From Pycnococcus provasolii (lineage: Eukaryota > Chlorophyta > Pseudoscourfieldiophyceae > Pseudoscourfieldiales > Pycnococcaceae): 64,000 nucleotides of DNA. The stretch spans positions 310,001 to 374,000 of the forward strand of contig OW568875.1 in assembly GCA_938743325.2 (NCBI GenBank), read 5' to 3'. A model generated the notes under the pieces. The model did no database searches and had not been told where the DNA came from. It worked only from the letters and a program-made list of their open reading frames with translations. Made by a program: the position numbers and the translations under genes. Shown here in pieces: positions 12,001 to 19,155 of the stretch (positions are counted from its first letter, which is position 1; each line of letters starts with the position of its first letter).

Positions 12001-12516
12001 ACTGTCGGAGCGAAGCGCGCAAGCGCCCCTCCTGGAAATCGGCTACGCGAACCTCGGTGCGTTGGGGCTGATGGCGCACTGCATCCATACAGCGCGCACG
12101 ATGCCGAAGGTGTCCGGTTTATGCTGAACGCGGTAACCGCTGGCGCATTGGGAGGGCCACTGCTCCGCGTTAATGCTGGTTTGGGTCTCAACAACGAGCG
12201 TTATGTGATGCACGAAGTTTTGCGTCCCGCCGGAGGTCCGATCGCGCTCTACACGACTATGCGTGCAGTTCGTTTGGATATCAAGGATGACGAATTTGTG
12301 ATCGTTTGGAATGTGCCATGGAACAAAGTGTCGGGTGTTGATGTCGGCATGCAGCAGCAGCGAGAGAGGAGAGTAGGGAGAGGTGCTGGTGGTGGCTCAC
12401 AGCTCCCAATGGTGATTGTTGCAAGTTCGTCGGAACGCCACGAGCTTCTGTGCGAACGAGGTCTAGAGCAAGCGGAACGTCTATGCAAGGCTGCAGAGGA
12501 GTTGATGCATGAATAA
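1..12516 (+). CDS. VPS13: VPS13-family bridge-like lipid transfer protein, 5'-partial
   Basis: The frame is open from base 1, so the gene enters from the left and its N-terminal chorein part lies outside; about 4170 residues are visible. Known role of the family: rod-like proteins at membrane contact sites that move bulk lipid between organelles. Seen in order (residue numbers in this fragment): a PH-like domain (~373-480), a beta-helix-like stretch (~1350-1440), three Vps62-type repeats (~1760-2080; motifs VWEPVPKEGY, IWRPEAPPGF, LWRPVAPEGY), a VAB/SHR-binding region (~2600-2950, with TPYTIRNETGVPLEV), an acidic run (~3103-3130), an ATG2_C-like segment (~3838-3990, with GVTGIFSKPLEGARKGG) and a C-terminal PH-like domain (~4030-4167). 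The PH/beta-helix/Vps62 insertions resemble the plant-type VPS13 layout. There is no intron over 12.5 kb. The next gene ends convergently 39 bp away. Confidence 0.9.
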   Translation, partial: TTTALPFAHVSFSVGDSSLVLQTRSANNPSSSHAVIRGFCRELKTSAVLKMGDVMRANASMKVGSYGIVDAKDAPVLNAEASESRDSAVHLAIAYNPEASANTPSPPDARVALEVAPCAIILQRKTLDDAKKWFEEGWNAPAPGSVQDTAGTGEAGISTDALQSAIASRAAATAAAAAAVASDAWKTRPRYELSVVLAAPKLFIPTNAISRQTGATSVLLVDLGQFEIATQPACISELFNDKPRTDDKAYDGFAVCGGGMSVSLLSVQATGSDLASVLAAPNGASKHAQRSSVLRSGTLNIVAAVCASPSPPGDRPPIAVAAEFPSLHITASPQRIRSLIDVGDALQAVDTDDADATSAVSNPAPPPAPEESPLATGEAHVLIRSSFGTPPEWQPHRLSLVGTTLELECAKGSSKLALGKFSRALLVESSWVGDSESCVALIPNSSASTPVNRASLYYESEITVLRFENEGDADAWLRNLTLIISEIEAARASLKDATGGITDEEATLTQAPSQTMRLLAGLGEVRFQLVADTNDDVEAGVMTLAIAGAHLDTKLGTRTAVNLAVLSATIADDTSTSQEVRRFILGTGDSQSTAPMRQSVSIDSFKFRKALSRKFTVSSISGEETFRTAREHQDSDDDDDEFVDAPEEMSEELPWLSDLRQRAASSSGDSAPWLSVWYDAASYDSSEVQTPDGPAKAFVDARMRLWTVNVSRPFVRSLTSVALDCADAAKSDKTQPPTSTVEATLTVPDFKSSLGPAPPPLPPPPSSAETHQARASARSIANLAIAAQWEGMLVCLDIEPGAFAPAVRGGAAVRNFAPARLASASLSHLGVSAITREGGAWRASAHMGGIQLEDYTVPEMSACRRVISGFTERGKVLHASAEHPTTRELFAGEVAPRASLACGELQIAFAARFFKMLRQYAEGLTLPPKANISDERATTPSDDAVNEPGELKTTHSPQDGASGVAATSQDATFARWILDVSLDAPKIALPRSTSYSKSSGGESLVVDLGMLHLVGTPILCAYDAKDSAPAVRYELSMDGLQASLVDLKVDTVSGDASLFGLDGSPKLLVVADIQTAGGMLATSVRLDAPALDLGVTHHLFHTAAATIADNLSEEPPRRFLTWADFNPTVTSRSVRTSSQTVPSAETAAVSSSDTNEPSRFSLDLALTLPSIALTLYQGNSRNVSLAGLAIVGASVRAGMDPYTETMLSAAVSNITLVDSVRNVTVIGQAEKALSSMVSELEPWQSPANLDDLPPPPLFMLDARVPNPSAGISQSTSQRSSGRSSKSRRLPQSTDAAYSGMGKSTRAIVVLHAPRVDLEIAFVTDITTYFVQSGTTSTKGTSSSDGGGLRDRDVVLRLAEPLTLTDDVNLSSQRRLVVGADGPGEYVIDGHSQYALLIPAIAADDARDGVMVDVLKDCVLRLKGTHLVEVQGSGRELALKAEHFVAQASLEEGARIVVESAPPSSSMITNDGAIGSMAAIASDAGLSPSDALPRVPEMSVDLAPSQPPPQAGPSPATSTILALAEIRGVEVVVRASEPDANANTGGKRDEAHALVRIMNISATYRTDTGKVGAKTALNLEALSFDVCKRANGLALDSAAPPLLAPCSAVVRWDEEADPTPNRRLTAKFTELSVSANAQVLSDAASLASRAAEGLAAIGAAGKARGGFEAMSGFAQPCVRYRAVEPGPPTSLDAVGTNAVLSSAPPLVRAFWPEGVSGQKPLGCVLSPDGSARPPAMQAYTVPMDGSSSRFPLRFELLGEVDVGNGHAYAVWEPVPKEGYAVSGYAFTAPGDPPPPVNALCCLRSTLATPLHRTPGLVSGRIGVPLTSDTMLTLRRIVNPSMGIAVEGSDGQTRAVYGLLARRCAPDAAAIASAAAVALAAAQPPPAVFPVSEEGFPAGPPMAPTGAFRRMWWSRGLERRNGNVPSASIWRPEAPPGFRIYGDVLVEDYHPPVFVVVPEWSPPLTAEPTGFELVWSDGSGGNNTPSSDHVRPSKTGPAGGFALWRPVAPEGYVAVGLFASAHAMVQPDVKLAACVRRDCLDPSARPQGQQRMLWSRPARSGAYPSIVLWGSSDEQGTFWATRDERQAPPSGAPRIPTYWKLTEEARERAIAPLPPPPPLSISIDIERLLTVVRTRAVSPDLIRLELKRTMMRGMLGMAGESDSDSGGMRVSVALCICIYALNPEANQARGTYEPLLEDLDVALNFESPSDATSTIERRITPGVSFASRATVTCAGDVRISASSPCIAHALKSLVDLQAATAAREHELAKHQASQRLDNLKRKEGERRTGDSPANALFLLTGRDMGCALHARATKPEALAGTGGNELSAGSCAEVPSVNDGGLYVLESSSASSNRSLLLRDDGLSDISRDTAVASLAHIDRLFFVHIASCTWQPGPDAIVRLGGCIRATATAELCIHRNSAEHLIGGVRTMRGSAKAKSLQTGEWTILFDESATFEARCDDVMSVKITVDADSTYERTHPGVDAAMLSGILTLRVDDCACEHALHLDCASESSAPAADATLHVTGTKGVSLRNISKTGPPVDTPPTNLSMKMHTATSLGVSLALSESGPWTDVPRGPELECILAVERHNQRPAHVLMSYHEPSGDGKKMAMVEITTPYTIRNETGVPLEVMLIQRANTSRTMEACEGHVEFEMYENQRFQPLQGWGGKGYLLSTETRMYGSRTCSRKNSFDTWDGALEHICHQVLVDGTHKWAPNESWRVDMNGGVDADGWSYATTFLQNDIKKYPPPSSCGKRMPQSFVRRRRWVRGCVPAEASSQASSRGGYQEGGGFSSGGANLGVVTPGETMHVPLWAVEAQGAEVSLRPAGETFEWSEEAPTGGALAHRGSLRIDRPAAGTALLFCEPADGAVMTSSSAWWLIAEVRRRTVTQRGAKPAAPERSSEDFLDITTPRTGSAHTLVVRAPVRLRNLLPMRVDVEASTGYAGGATPRSEGMEADPGALVDLHRVDPRRGVYLRAWPSPEQGSPWQYQGRPFLVMPPLEGKIRGDNVAIPKWADGCHEYVFRTVEVGGGISGEDRPVRIGAWLDGLKRGGLSDERGGALRYVTCVGICISAPMCVVNDSGLGLVMTAGMMESSERVEKKSSGGGKTEKKEEEEEDDDDDDDEEDDEDFDDFDEDTWDDSSSSASSSATPTPRSLFGSSDTEAAAVALARPPWRVYRSRDPTTTLVASTSSISHRSKRFAPLGSDALVTPNQVCLLDADPRMCRATGNQAISAMVERLALRVSDPGLQVDGGIAVPILRHGQRGGLVNFDKVCELRLLAPTAAPMPTARILGMQVGRDTALDDSAERADAEAGDRLIAATAPVGARPEACWRVHVTPRIAFSNLTSRCVLRLEPGTLSDSSVTGFAPTQSMRPGERTCIDRTARLRESTRLSRFGARVAILSTDGTDTVVGRSAPFDAGMLLRLPGKPTVLPIAPINSEGENLPKSIMVSTFHDGGTGSLTIAAVTTSPRSSYEIANLSNSPLRFRDVESDDDVVLLPFSCKGTSASAIEISVDGVEIPAGMETTTRIELGMLAACASDEEHKHDARYPGPNVGSGGELSTTMLASVSMDNDGVLMPARLEIRDRSDTPATLRMWYQDDPTSSSSVLLGQSAADALKGKGRVGSLLLRVKMPGISLSLAGRDRENETGVREVVYLGLQRIEATIASSMPRANGASLTSIGLRLDDLQLDDTLFTSACPVVLRADPTHERLFGRHAPLISLRIASEPSEVHELCASVRQKLLLELHETVLWQIVAFVNELRLDSLSGDDNVEPPPPQSFRVRMLETPGFGLGLTFKADPNGRPEGMGGLISSLGLSFANISGARIRLTGTFSETPREVTSETIVTELVNRAVADVKKHLLRVVMGVDLKNATQGLLGTVSDQLANLGDAKMSDVLGGGGEEGGASSSRGSSHRSGAATNRSDTATGGVKAGVNAFAGGLLKGVTGIFSKPLEGARKGGAVGFAEGVVSGVVGAGGNIASGVVDLASNTAGGIVGEMGSAMNTIAVTVGAKRASAPPGNRLREPRCVGADGALHPYSAHDAEGVRFMLNAVTAGALGGPLLRVNAGLGLNNERYVMHEVLRPAGGPIALYTTMRAVRLDIKDDEFVIVWNVPWNKVSGVDVGMQQQRERRVGRGAGGGSQLPMVIVASSSERHELLCERGLEQAERLCKAAEELMHE

Positions 12517-12555
12517 CTAGTTAAATAATTTTAAAATGAGATATTATTGATTGCT

Positions 12556-13563
12556 TTACAACTTCGAGGAGGAGGACTGTGGCGGCTTGAGGAAGTGTAT
12601 TTGCAAGAGCATGTCAGCTACGACGACTGCATGCTGCATGAGCTTTGTTTCCAACCACACGCTCTCAGCCTTCTTCGTGGATCCGATGTGAACAATTTCT
12701 CGGCTTAATGTGTAATTTTCTTCGGGATGTATGGGTCCGTTGATAGCACGCACTTCGCATGCGCCGAACCAGGCGATGGCACGCTCGTCTGCGAGGTTTG
12801 CGTTCTGCGTGGATGACCACTTTGCCTTGTCAAGTGTCATGGTCATGAGAATGTTGTATGCCTCGAGGGGGATGATGGGACGCTTGAACGGTGACGCTTT
12901 CCCCTCTTCGCGCTTGTAGAACTCGTGAGGTTCCGTCAGGCGCGATAGTTTTTCCTCGTAGGTGTACGGGAAAAGGTTTCCGAGCTTTTTGGTGAAGGGC
13001 AGGGCGACGGTTTCTCGAGGCGACGTGTCCCCGACGTTGACTTTGATGATGGAGGAAGGTGACCGTGCAGAGTTTTTTCGCATGGACTTTGCGAGTAGTT
13101 GTCGTACAGCTGAAGCGTCTCTTTGTATGGGATCGAGTCGGCCGACCGTGGCTGTGCCCGTGAGCACTTTATCTCCCTTTAGGTTTTCCATGTACAGAGT
13201 AACCGCATCGTTGTTGTTGTTATGATCTCGAGACGCCGGTTCGCACAGCGCACATCTCACGGGTTGTTTATGCGTGACAGGTATGTGGAATACGGTCGAC
13301 AGACATCCCGTGCTCATGAAAGCTTCCAAGGTAAAGTAGCGAAATAGCAGAGGTGCGAATTGCGTGTGGTGCGTCGTTCCGTGGATCGGCGGGCCCGTAG
13401 GGAACAAATTGTCCGGACCCTTTAGCAAACCGGATGAAGAAGAAGAGTGTATGGCCGATTTGTTATTGATTTTCTGGTCATGCAAGTCGTTCGGAGGGCT
13501 TATGAAAGGACCGATGAGAGGGAAAAGAGGAGGAGAAGAAGATGAGGTGGTGGTGGGCGCCAT
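12556..13563 (-). CDS. Probable double-hotdog (MaoC-like) protein, function unproven
   Basis: A 334-residue protein, counted from the ATG at 13563; an upstream in-frame ATG at 13650 would add 29 residues of low-complexity sequence. The N-terminus is Ser/Thr/Pro-rich and could be a targeting peptide. Two halves each look like a hotdog fold: the first carries GPPIHGTTHH, the second GPIHPEENYTLSREIVHIGS, which recalls MaoC-type acyl dehydratases. I do not see a clear catalytic Asp/His pair in the usual hydratase signature, so any enzyme activity is inference. It is convergent with the VPS13 gene. Upstream of its start lie a GC-rich block and a telomere-repeat tract, which may form or border its promoter. 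Confidence 0.5.
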   Translation of the reverse strand: MAPTTTSSSSPPLFPLIGPFISPPNDLHDQKINNKSAIHSSSSSGLLKGPDNLFPTGPPIHGTTHHTQFAPLLFRYFTLEAFMSTGCLSTVFHIPVTHKQPVRCALCEPASRDHNNNNDAVTLYMENLKGDKVLTGTATVGRLDPIQRDASAVRQLLAKSMRKNSARSPSSIIKVNVGDTSPRETVALPFTKKLGNLFPYTYEEKLSRLTEPHEFYKREEGKASPFKRPIIPLEAYNILMTMTLDKAKWSSTQNANLADERAIAWFGACEVRAINGPIHPEENYTLSREIVHIGSTKKAESVWLETKLMQHAVVVADMLLQIHFLKPPQSSSSKL

Positions 13564-13698
13564 CACGCTGAAGGAAGGATGTGATGTGATGTGGTGGGGA
13601 AAAATAGTACTACACGGAATCATAAACACGGGGAGGCCAGCGTGGCACACCCTCCCTCCCCAGGGCCCGGGGGCGGGGGCCGAGGAGAACCTTAAAGA

Positions 13699-13725
13699 AC
13701 CCTAACCCTAACCCTAACCCTAACC

Positions 13726-13779
<54 letters not shown>

Positions 13780-13783
13780 CCCT
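13699..13783. repeat. Interstitial telomere-like array (CCCTAA with CCCTAAA variants)
   Basis: About thirteen tandem CCCTAA units, at least two of them the 7-nt CCCTAAA form, lie between the divergent starts of the hotdog-like gene and the aldolase. The tract is flanked by a GC-rich block at 13640-13680 and a 17-G run at 14046-14062. Coding genes continue on both sides, so this is not a chromosome end in this assembly. Confidence 0.9.
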
Positions 13784-14443
13784 TACATCCCCTGGCACCT
13801 GGGGGGATTCATACACAGAGATTCCTACTTGGACGTGATACTGTACTACTTTTTATATCGGGGATTGTAGGATTTCTGGAGTACGTCGTTCGGGGTTGGC
13901 GAGAAAGACACACAAGCCAGGTACACAAGCCTGGGAACCCACAGGATTGTAGGGACCAGGTACAGGAGAACCACCGGGTAGGGGAAACCGGTATCCCCTC
14001 GGAAGAAGTCCTCTGGGAAGAGAGAGAGAGAGAGATTCCTGAACAGGGGGGGGGGGGGGGGGAGATTGGGGGGGGACCTTACTGGTACCCAAATAGTCCT
14101 GGAGTTGGGGATCCACCGTACAACTAAAACGTACAACTAGAAAATTAATACTGCTGGGATTTGGAAGTCCAAATCAGATTTGACGCCCCCGGGTCCCTTG
14201 ATGGGGATGGGGGAGCGAGCTGGTCTTATCTTATCACTACCTCTTAGGGTAGGCGAAGGAAGAGGTCCCTAATAGTTGCACTGTGTGTGTTGGAGGGAGG
14301 GGTACACTCATCATTATTGTCCCATCAGCCGACTCGCCATCATATCTCCTTGTGCTCCTCATCACTTCACTCAGCTTGCACACGCTCGCTTCTCATTCTA
14401 CAGTCATTCTACTACTATCATTGCTCTTGTATCTGCTCTTGTT
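13784..14443. other. Intergenic, aldolase 5' side: GA repeat and poly-G runs
   Basis: No coding frame is supported. It holds a short (GA)n run near 14020-14034, a 17-G run at 14046-14062 followed by a second G run, and AT-rich sequence before the aldolase start. The open frame upstream of the aldolase ATG (14276-14443) has no similarity to aldolases and is treated as 5' UTR. Confidence 0.6.
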
Positions 14444-15511
14444 ATGACAAGCTTGAGAATAATGACACATGATGATCACATACCATTCCTGCAGCGCGTC
14501 GCCTGTGAGCTTGTCGCATCCAATAAGGGGATTCTTGCCGCCGACGAGTCGGTAGGAACCATTGACAAGCGATTTCAAGCTAACGCCATCGAAAACAACG
14601 AGGAGAACCGCAGACAGTACAGAACAGCGCTCCTGTCCAACCCGGCACTGGCGACGTACGTCTCTGGGGTCATCCTCCACGAAGAAACTGTACAGCAACT
14701 TGACAACTCCAACTCAAAACTGGTTGACGTTCTCATTAACAATAAAGTTCACCCCGGATGCAAGGTGGACAAAGGACTCGTGCCGCTCACAAGTGGACTG
14801 CCGGGAGAACAGGTCACGTCGGGACTCGACGGCTTGCCCGAACGGTGCAGAGCGGCAAAGAAAGCTGGGTGCACATTCACGAAGTGGAGGGCAGCCCTGC
14901 AGGTGGAGGGCGGAGACGACGACAGAGGACTCGTCAGGCCGTCCGCGCAGTGCGTCGACGCCATGGCAAACACGCTCGCGAGGTATGCAGCCATCTCGCA
15001 GGCGGAAGGACTCGTTCCGATCGTTGAGCCGGAGGTGCTCATGGACGGCGACCACTCTGCCGAGGCTGCCGCACGCGCGAACGAGGTTGTGCTCTCCGCG
15101 CTGTTCGCAGCCATGCACGTGCACGGCGTCGTCATGGAAGGCGCGCTGCTGAAGTGCTCGATGGTCACCCCTGGCAAGTCGCGAGGTGGTGGCGGCGTCG
15201 AGCACACGGACCTCGTCGCTTCCTTGACGGTGCGAACGCTCATGCGCACCGTTCCACCTGCGATGCCCGGCGTCGTCTTCCTGTCTGGCGGCCAGACGGA
15301 CGACGACGCGGCGCGCAACTTGCAGGCGGTTCGCAAGTGTGCCGTGGACGCGCGATCGCCTTGGAAGTTGACATTTTCGTTCGGGCGCGCTCTGCACAAC
15401 GCGGCGCTAGCGGCTTGGGCGTCGAAGTACCTTTCTGGCGACGTCGCGGGTGCGATTGAGGCGGCGCACGGCGCGCTCTCGCAGCGTGCGGCTGCTTGCG
15501 CGGGCTCATGA
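14444..15511 (+). CDS. Fructose-bisphosphate aldolase, class I
   Basis: A 355-residue protein. Class I aldolases split fructose 1,6-bisphosphate into DHAP and glyceraldehyde 3-phosphate, and run in reverse in the Calvin cycle, through a lysine Schiff base. Visible family blocks are NKGILAADES, the Schiff-base region with GALLKCSMVTPG (Lys about residue 237 from this start), LDGLPERC, PIVEPEVL, RTVPPAMPGVVFLSGGQ and SFGRALHNAALAAW. The usual LLKPNM is LLKCSM here. The C-terminal Tyr that completes the animal active site is absent, as the protein ends in AGS. An insertion near residues 180-190 is rich in Gly/Asp. A second ATG at 14462 gives a length closer to the family norm and is an equally good start. 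Cytosol or plastid location cannot be decided; no clear transit peptide is seen. Confidence 0.92.
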   Translation: MTSLRIMTHDDHIPFLQRVACELVASNKGILAADESVGTIDKRFQANAIENNEENRRQYRTALLSNPALATYVSGVILHEETVQQLDNSNSKLVDVLINNKVHPGCKVDKGLVPLTSGLPGEQVTSGLDGLPERCRAAKKAGCTFTKWRAALQVEGGDDDRGLVRPSAQCVDAMANTLARYAAISQAEGLVPIVEPEVLMDGDHSAEAAARANEVVLSALFAAMHVHGVVMEGALLKCSMVTPGKSRGGGGVEHTDLVASLTVRTLMRTVPPAMPGVVFLSGGQTDDDAARNLQAVRKCAVDARSPWKLTFSFGRALHNAALAAWASKYLSGDVAGAIEAAHGALSQRAAACAGS

Positions 15512-16063
15512 TGGATGAGTCGAGCACCATATCGTAGTGAAATGACAAAACTCGCAGCCCGTTGCCAACTAACTCGATATCTTCTTCTTTACATAAAATC
15601 TAAGTTCGCTCATTCAGTAATTGAACGTATTTTACTTTGTCCAAATAGTGCCAACAACAGGACCTGCTAGTAAGAAAAAAGGTTTGCTTACAAATTAAGG
15701 ATAGTTCGTGTCCCCCACTCATCATGGCATATATTTGTGTCACCATCGCCGTCAATCGTTCTCACCTTGTCTGGTCTGGAGGTTGACCAAAAAAAACTAG
15801 TATTTATCACATATAAACATATAAAATCATACATGTCACATGTCACTCCGTGACGAAACGTTGCCAAGGCTTCATTGCGAGTTGTCCCCTCCTCCTTCTT
15901 TGTACAACAAACAACCAAGGAAGCGTGCGTGCGCGAGTGCGAGCGTTCAGAAGTTTTTTGTTTTTGTTACGACGACTTACGACAAACCTAAAATTCTTCA
16001 TATATGCAACTAACTAAGCACCCACCCACCTGGGGGCTGGGCAGCATCATTTATTATCACTCA
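15512..16063. other. Intergenic 3' region between aldolase and LRR gene
   Basis: AT-richer DNA between two convergent genes. A short minus-strand frame at 15688-15918 contains a possible intron-like stretch (pyrimidine run before CAG) but has no recognisable domain, so I do not call a gene. Confidence 0.4.
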
Positions 16064-17886
16064 TCAGAGGCATGCATTCGACGGGCATCCACTCAAAATT
16101 GTCGACGAGAAGAGACCGAAGCCATTATCTGGTCCGCACACGGTGGGAGCATCGAGCGGTGGGAAACCTTGAAAGCAAACGTCCGTTGGGAGCAATCTTC
16201 CAAACGCCAGCTTGCTGAGGTCCGCGTCGAGGAATGATTGGTCTGTTTGTTTGCCGATGCACACCTGATCTGCAAATTCAAACTTGGATGCGCACAGCTT
16301 CCTGAGATTTGGATTTTGAGCAACCTGTAAGGATGGATCTAGATAGATAGATTGTAAGTGAGAGGGAAAAAGGGCAGTGTACAAAGAGGAAGTTTGATGA
16401 TGTGGTGGTGGTGACGATGAATGTAAAAGCTGTGTATGGGAAAGAAGAAGAAGAGAGAAGAAGGCATAGGAGAAGCAAATAGATGCGTGACGTACATATA
16501 ATATATTGGTTGCCGTCGTAAGGTTGGGTAGGCTTATTATCTTGAGTTTCTCGTTGAGGAAGATCTGTTGTTTCGTTTGCATTGAATTTGTAAGAAGAAG
16601 AGTGAGTTTCACATGCATGCCAGTGAGTGATATGATTTATTATTGTAGATCATCAAACAAAAACCAGGAATAAAAAGACAAAAGAGAGTGACACGTACGT
16701 CGAAGTTTTCTGCCTCCACCAGCGAAGGCAAGTTTATTTTCGTGAGAAGATTGTTCCGTTTGATCTGCTGTGTGTTTTTTAGAGAGTAGTGACCGTGTGT
16801 TGTATATGTGTCGTCGTTAAGTGATGTGAGGAGTACAATAGTACATACATGGTGCAATCAGTTGAACATTCGATGCTCTTGAAAGGGATACGTACAACAA
16901 AAGTCGAGGCACTCTGAAGAAGAGGTGCAGAGATGCTAATCAAAGCGGGCATGAAACCGATCTAATGTTGTTGTTTGTTGTTGTTTGATATGAATGGTTG
17001 TTGTGTTGTTGTGAATGGTTTGTTAGTGAGCGATATCTATTATAAAAAGTAGAGATTGCAATGGGGATTTGTTGTTAACTTTGGTTTCGGAAAAAAGTTG
17101 CCTCTCCCTAATAAAAAAGTTTTCTCGACCTGTGATATTTGCCAGATGCCAATCATGGACCTTACACCATGTACGCCATCTTGGACGTGTGAGCCCCTCG
17201 ATCGTGTGAGTGCGTCACGGGTGGTTCCCAGCTACTACAACACAAGAGATGGATTCAGGATTCCTAGCTGCGTCATCGACGGCACGCACAACCTGTACAC
17301 GTACGCGAGTGAATCGACGCCAAAGCCTGCGTGTCTGGAGGGTGTCGCACGCGCGGAAGAAACCAGCGACGTCGTTTAATTCTCGGTCGAAAAAAGCGTG
17401 TCTGCAAGCAACCATTGTGCGTTTTTGATTAACGCCTCACTGGCAAAGGTCGGCGACGTCAACTGGTTCCATCCGGCGACTCGCAATGCTAAACAACAAC
17501 AACAACAACAACAGACTTTCACTGAATCCATCCTGATTGATCTCCGCTCTTGAAATGAATAAAGTTGTGTTGCCAGGCGTGATACGCATCTTATGTTGAC
17601 GTGATGATGACAAAAGTTGAAAAATAATGATGAGAAAAACAGATTGTTGTAACACCACAGCGAGAATGTCTCTTTGGTGTTTTTTCAAACTGTTGTTGAC
17701 CCTGGGATCGTGATGATAACGCTGCTCCTGTTGTTGTTGCTGCCCTAACCCTTGCTGACGATTTGCCACGCGAAATAGCAAGAGTATCCACGACATGAAT
17801 GCGAGCATTAGGAGAGCGACGACGGAAAGCGGCACGCGTGATGATGAATAGGCAGAAGAATGGCTTCTTCGTCGGTGGTCCACCAT
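16064..17886 (-). CDS. Multi-exon leucine-rich-repeat protein, probably membrane-anchored
   Basis: Four consecutive exons are well supported on the minus strand: 16961-16896 (66 nt), 16767-16699 (69 nt), 16564-16496 (69 nt) and the last, 16324-16064, ending in TGA. Introns are 128, 134 and 171 nt; all three start GTACGT and end AG, and all are phase 0. Each short exon encodes one 22-23-residue repeat of the form xNxxLxxIxLPxLxxAxxxx (for example LLTKINLPSLVEAENF, LKIISLPNLTTATNIL). The last exon begins with the next repeat and ends in a Cys-containing tail (C at several positions), suggesting an extracellular domain. Upstream, a frame starting at 17886 encodes a short basic N-terminus and one hydrophobic segment (VPLSVVALLMLAFMSWILLLF) like a signal anchor. 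A donor at 17304 (GTACGT) may end another exon. How the region 16975-17886 is spliced is unresolved, so the N-terminal limit is inference. Confidence 0.55.
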
Positions 17887-19155
17887 GCAGGATTTGCGGT
17901 CGATCTATGGCGGCGCGTGACCCGATGATGGATCATGCCACGATGCCGCAATTTGGTGGTTGTCACGCAATGTCCGCTGGTTTTGTTCTTAAGGGATCCG
18001 TCGTAGGACAGGATATTGTGTCGAGCTTTTTTTTTGGGGGGGGGGGGAACCAGGGGAGGACTTTTGGGATACCGCTCGGGCACGCCTCTCTGTAAGAACT
18101 ACATCCATGATTTTGACTCTTTTTAGAATAATGGCGGCGTTGCCTTTCGTGCCTATTAGGCTGTTATGTTGCTCCCCGTTTTTCCCGGATCGCAAGATTT
18201 CAATTCGCCGCCGGCCCGCCGCGGCGCCGCCCGTCGCACACGTCCCGTCTACTTAACTTTTAGCGGCCTCATGATGGAATTCCGTGGATGAGTTTTGGTG
18301 TCCGTTGTGTAACGACTAACACCAACACCACATTGACTCTGATTCCGTTGCCCAATGCGACGAACACCACGCCAACCTCCCCGAGAAAACACGCCGCGAT
18401 GGCTTTTACAAGGCTATCAGCGCCGCATCAAAGTTCGCGAAGTGTACTTCGGAACGTGGTGTGCGTGTGAGTGTCGAGGAAAGAATGCATGCGTGCAATT
18501 CTTTGTTGGAAGCGACCGTTGTCAGCGATCGATTATTAGATTAGTAGGGCTCGCTAACTCTCTCTAAACCTTTAACCGATCGCGACGGCCGTGATCACCA
18601 TCAGATGCACGCGAGAACAGCGATAAATGTTCCATCGGACGATTGTTGAAAAAATAAGTCTCTTCAGGATTCTTTAGAAAAAAAATGAACAGTTTCCAAC
18701 TCACTCACTCACTCACTCACTTTCCTGGTGAACTCGCGCGTGAGTGAGTGGCTTCAGTTCTCCGTCATCCGTTTGTGCGCGCTCAGCACACCAGAGAGAG
18801 ATCGTCAACAAGCTCTTGTACATCAATACTACAGTAGGATGGTAGAGTAGTGGCAACCCCGAAATCATCAAAACCTTTTTTTAAAAAAGGTTAGTTGGTA
18901 AGATAGTTTTCAGGAGGTTTTCCCCCCCAATTGCCAAGGGAACTCCCCCCCCCCGGGAAGCCTCCGAACCGAACCGAAAAAGGAAAAAACAAAACACAGG
19001 CAACAGGGCAGGTTCGTCCCCCAGGCAAACTCTCAAAGAAAAACGGGTCAACATTACGCCACGTTCGCATTCCGCATCGCATCACAAATCACAATCCCAA
19101 ATCACAATTCCCAAAGTAGATTGTGCTCCTCCTGAAGTGTATTCTCGTTCATATC
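17887..19155. other. Intergenic 1.3 kb: promoter-side DNA with homopolymer runs and TCAC repeat
   Basis: This lies between the LRR gene and the homogentisate dioxygenase, which diverge. It holds a T9-G12 run ending at 18047, a (TCAC)5 microsatellite at 18701-18720, a perfect AACC(T)7(A)6GGTT-type hairpin at 18872-18892 and a C10 run at 18945-18954. No gene is supported in either strand. Confidence 0.55.
18872..18892. repeat. T/A palindrome with short GC ends
   Basis: A near-perfect inverted repeat, AACC plus seven T then six A plus GGTT, about 260 bp upstream of the homogentisate dioxygenase start. It could fold as a hairpin or be a short nucleosome-free promoter tract; no function is shown. 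Confidence 0.6.

Noticed and set aside
13640-13790. Possible chromosome end or assembly join at the telomere array
   Set aside because: Unique genes continue on both sides without a change in composition, so an interstitial array is the simpler reading; an assembly join cannot be excluded without long reads.
15688-15918. Minus-strand frame with a pyrimidine tract and CAG that could be an intron
   Set aside because: Too short, no domain and no consistent exon model; may be 3' UTR of neighbours.
17056-17379. Plus-strand frame of 107 codons with plausible amino-acid composition
   Set aside because: It lies opposite the intron-rich part of the LRR gene, has no recognised domain and no clear promoter; the minus-strand splice signals are better supported.
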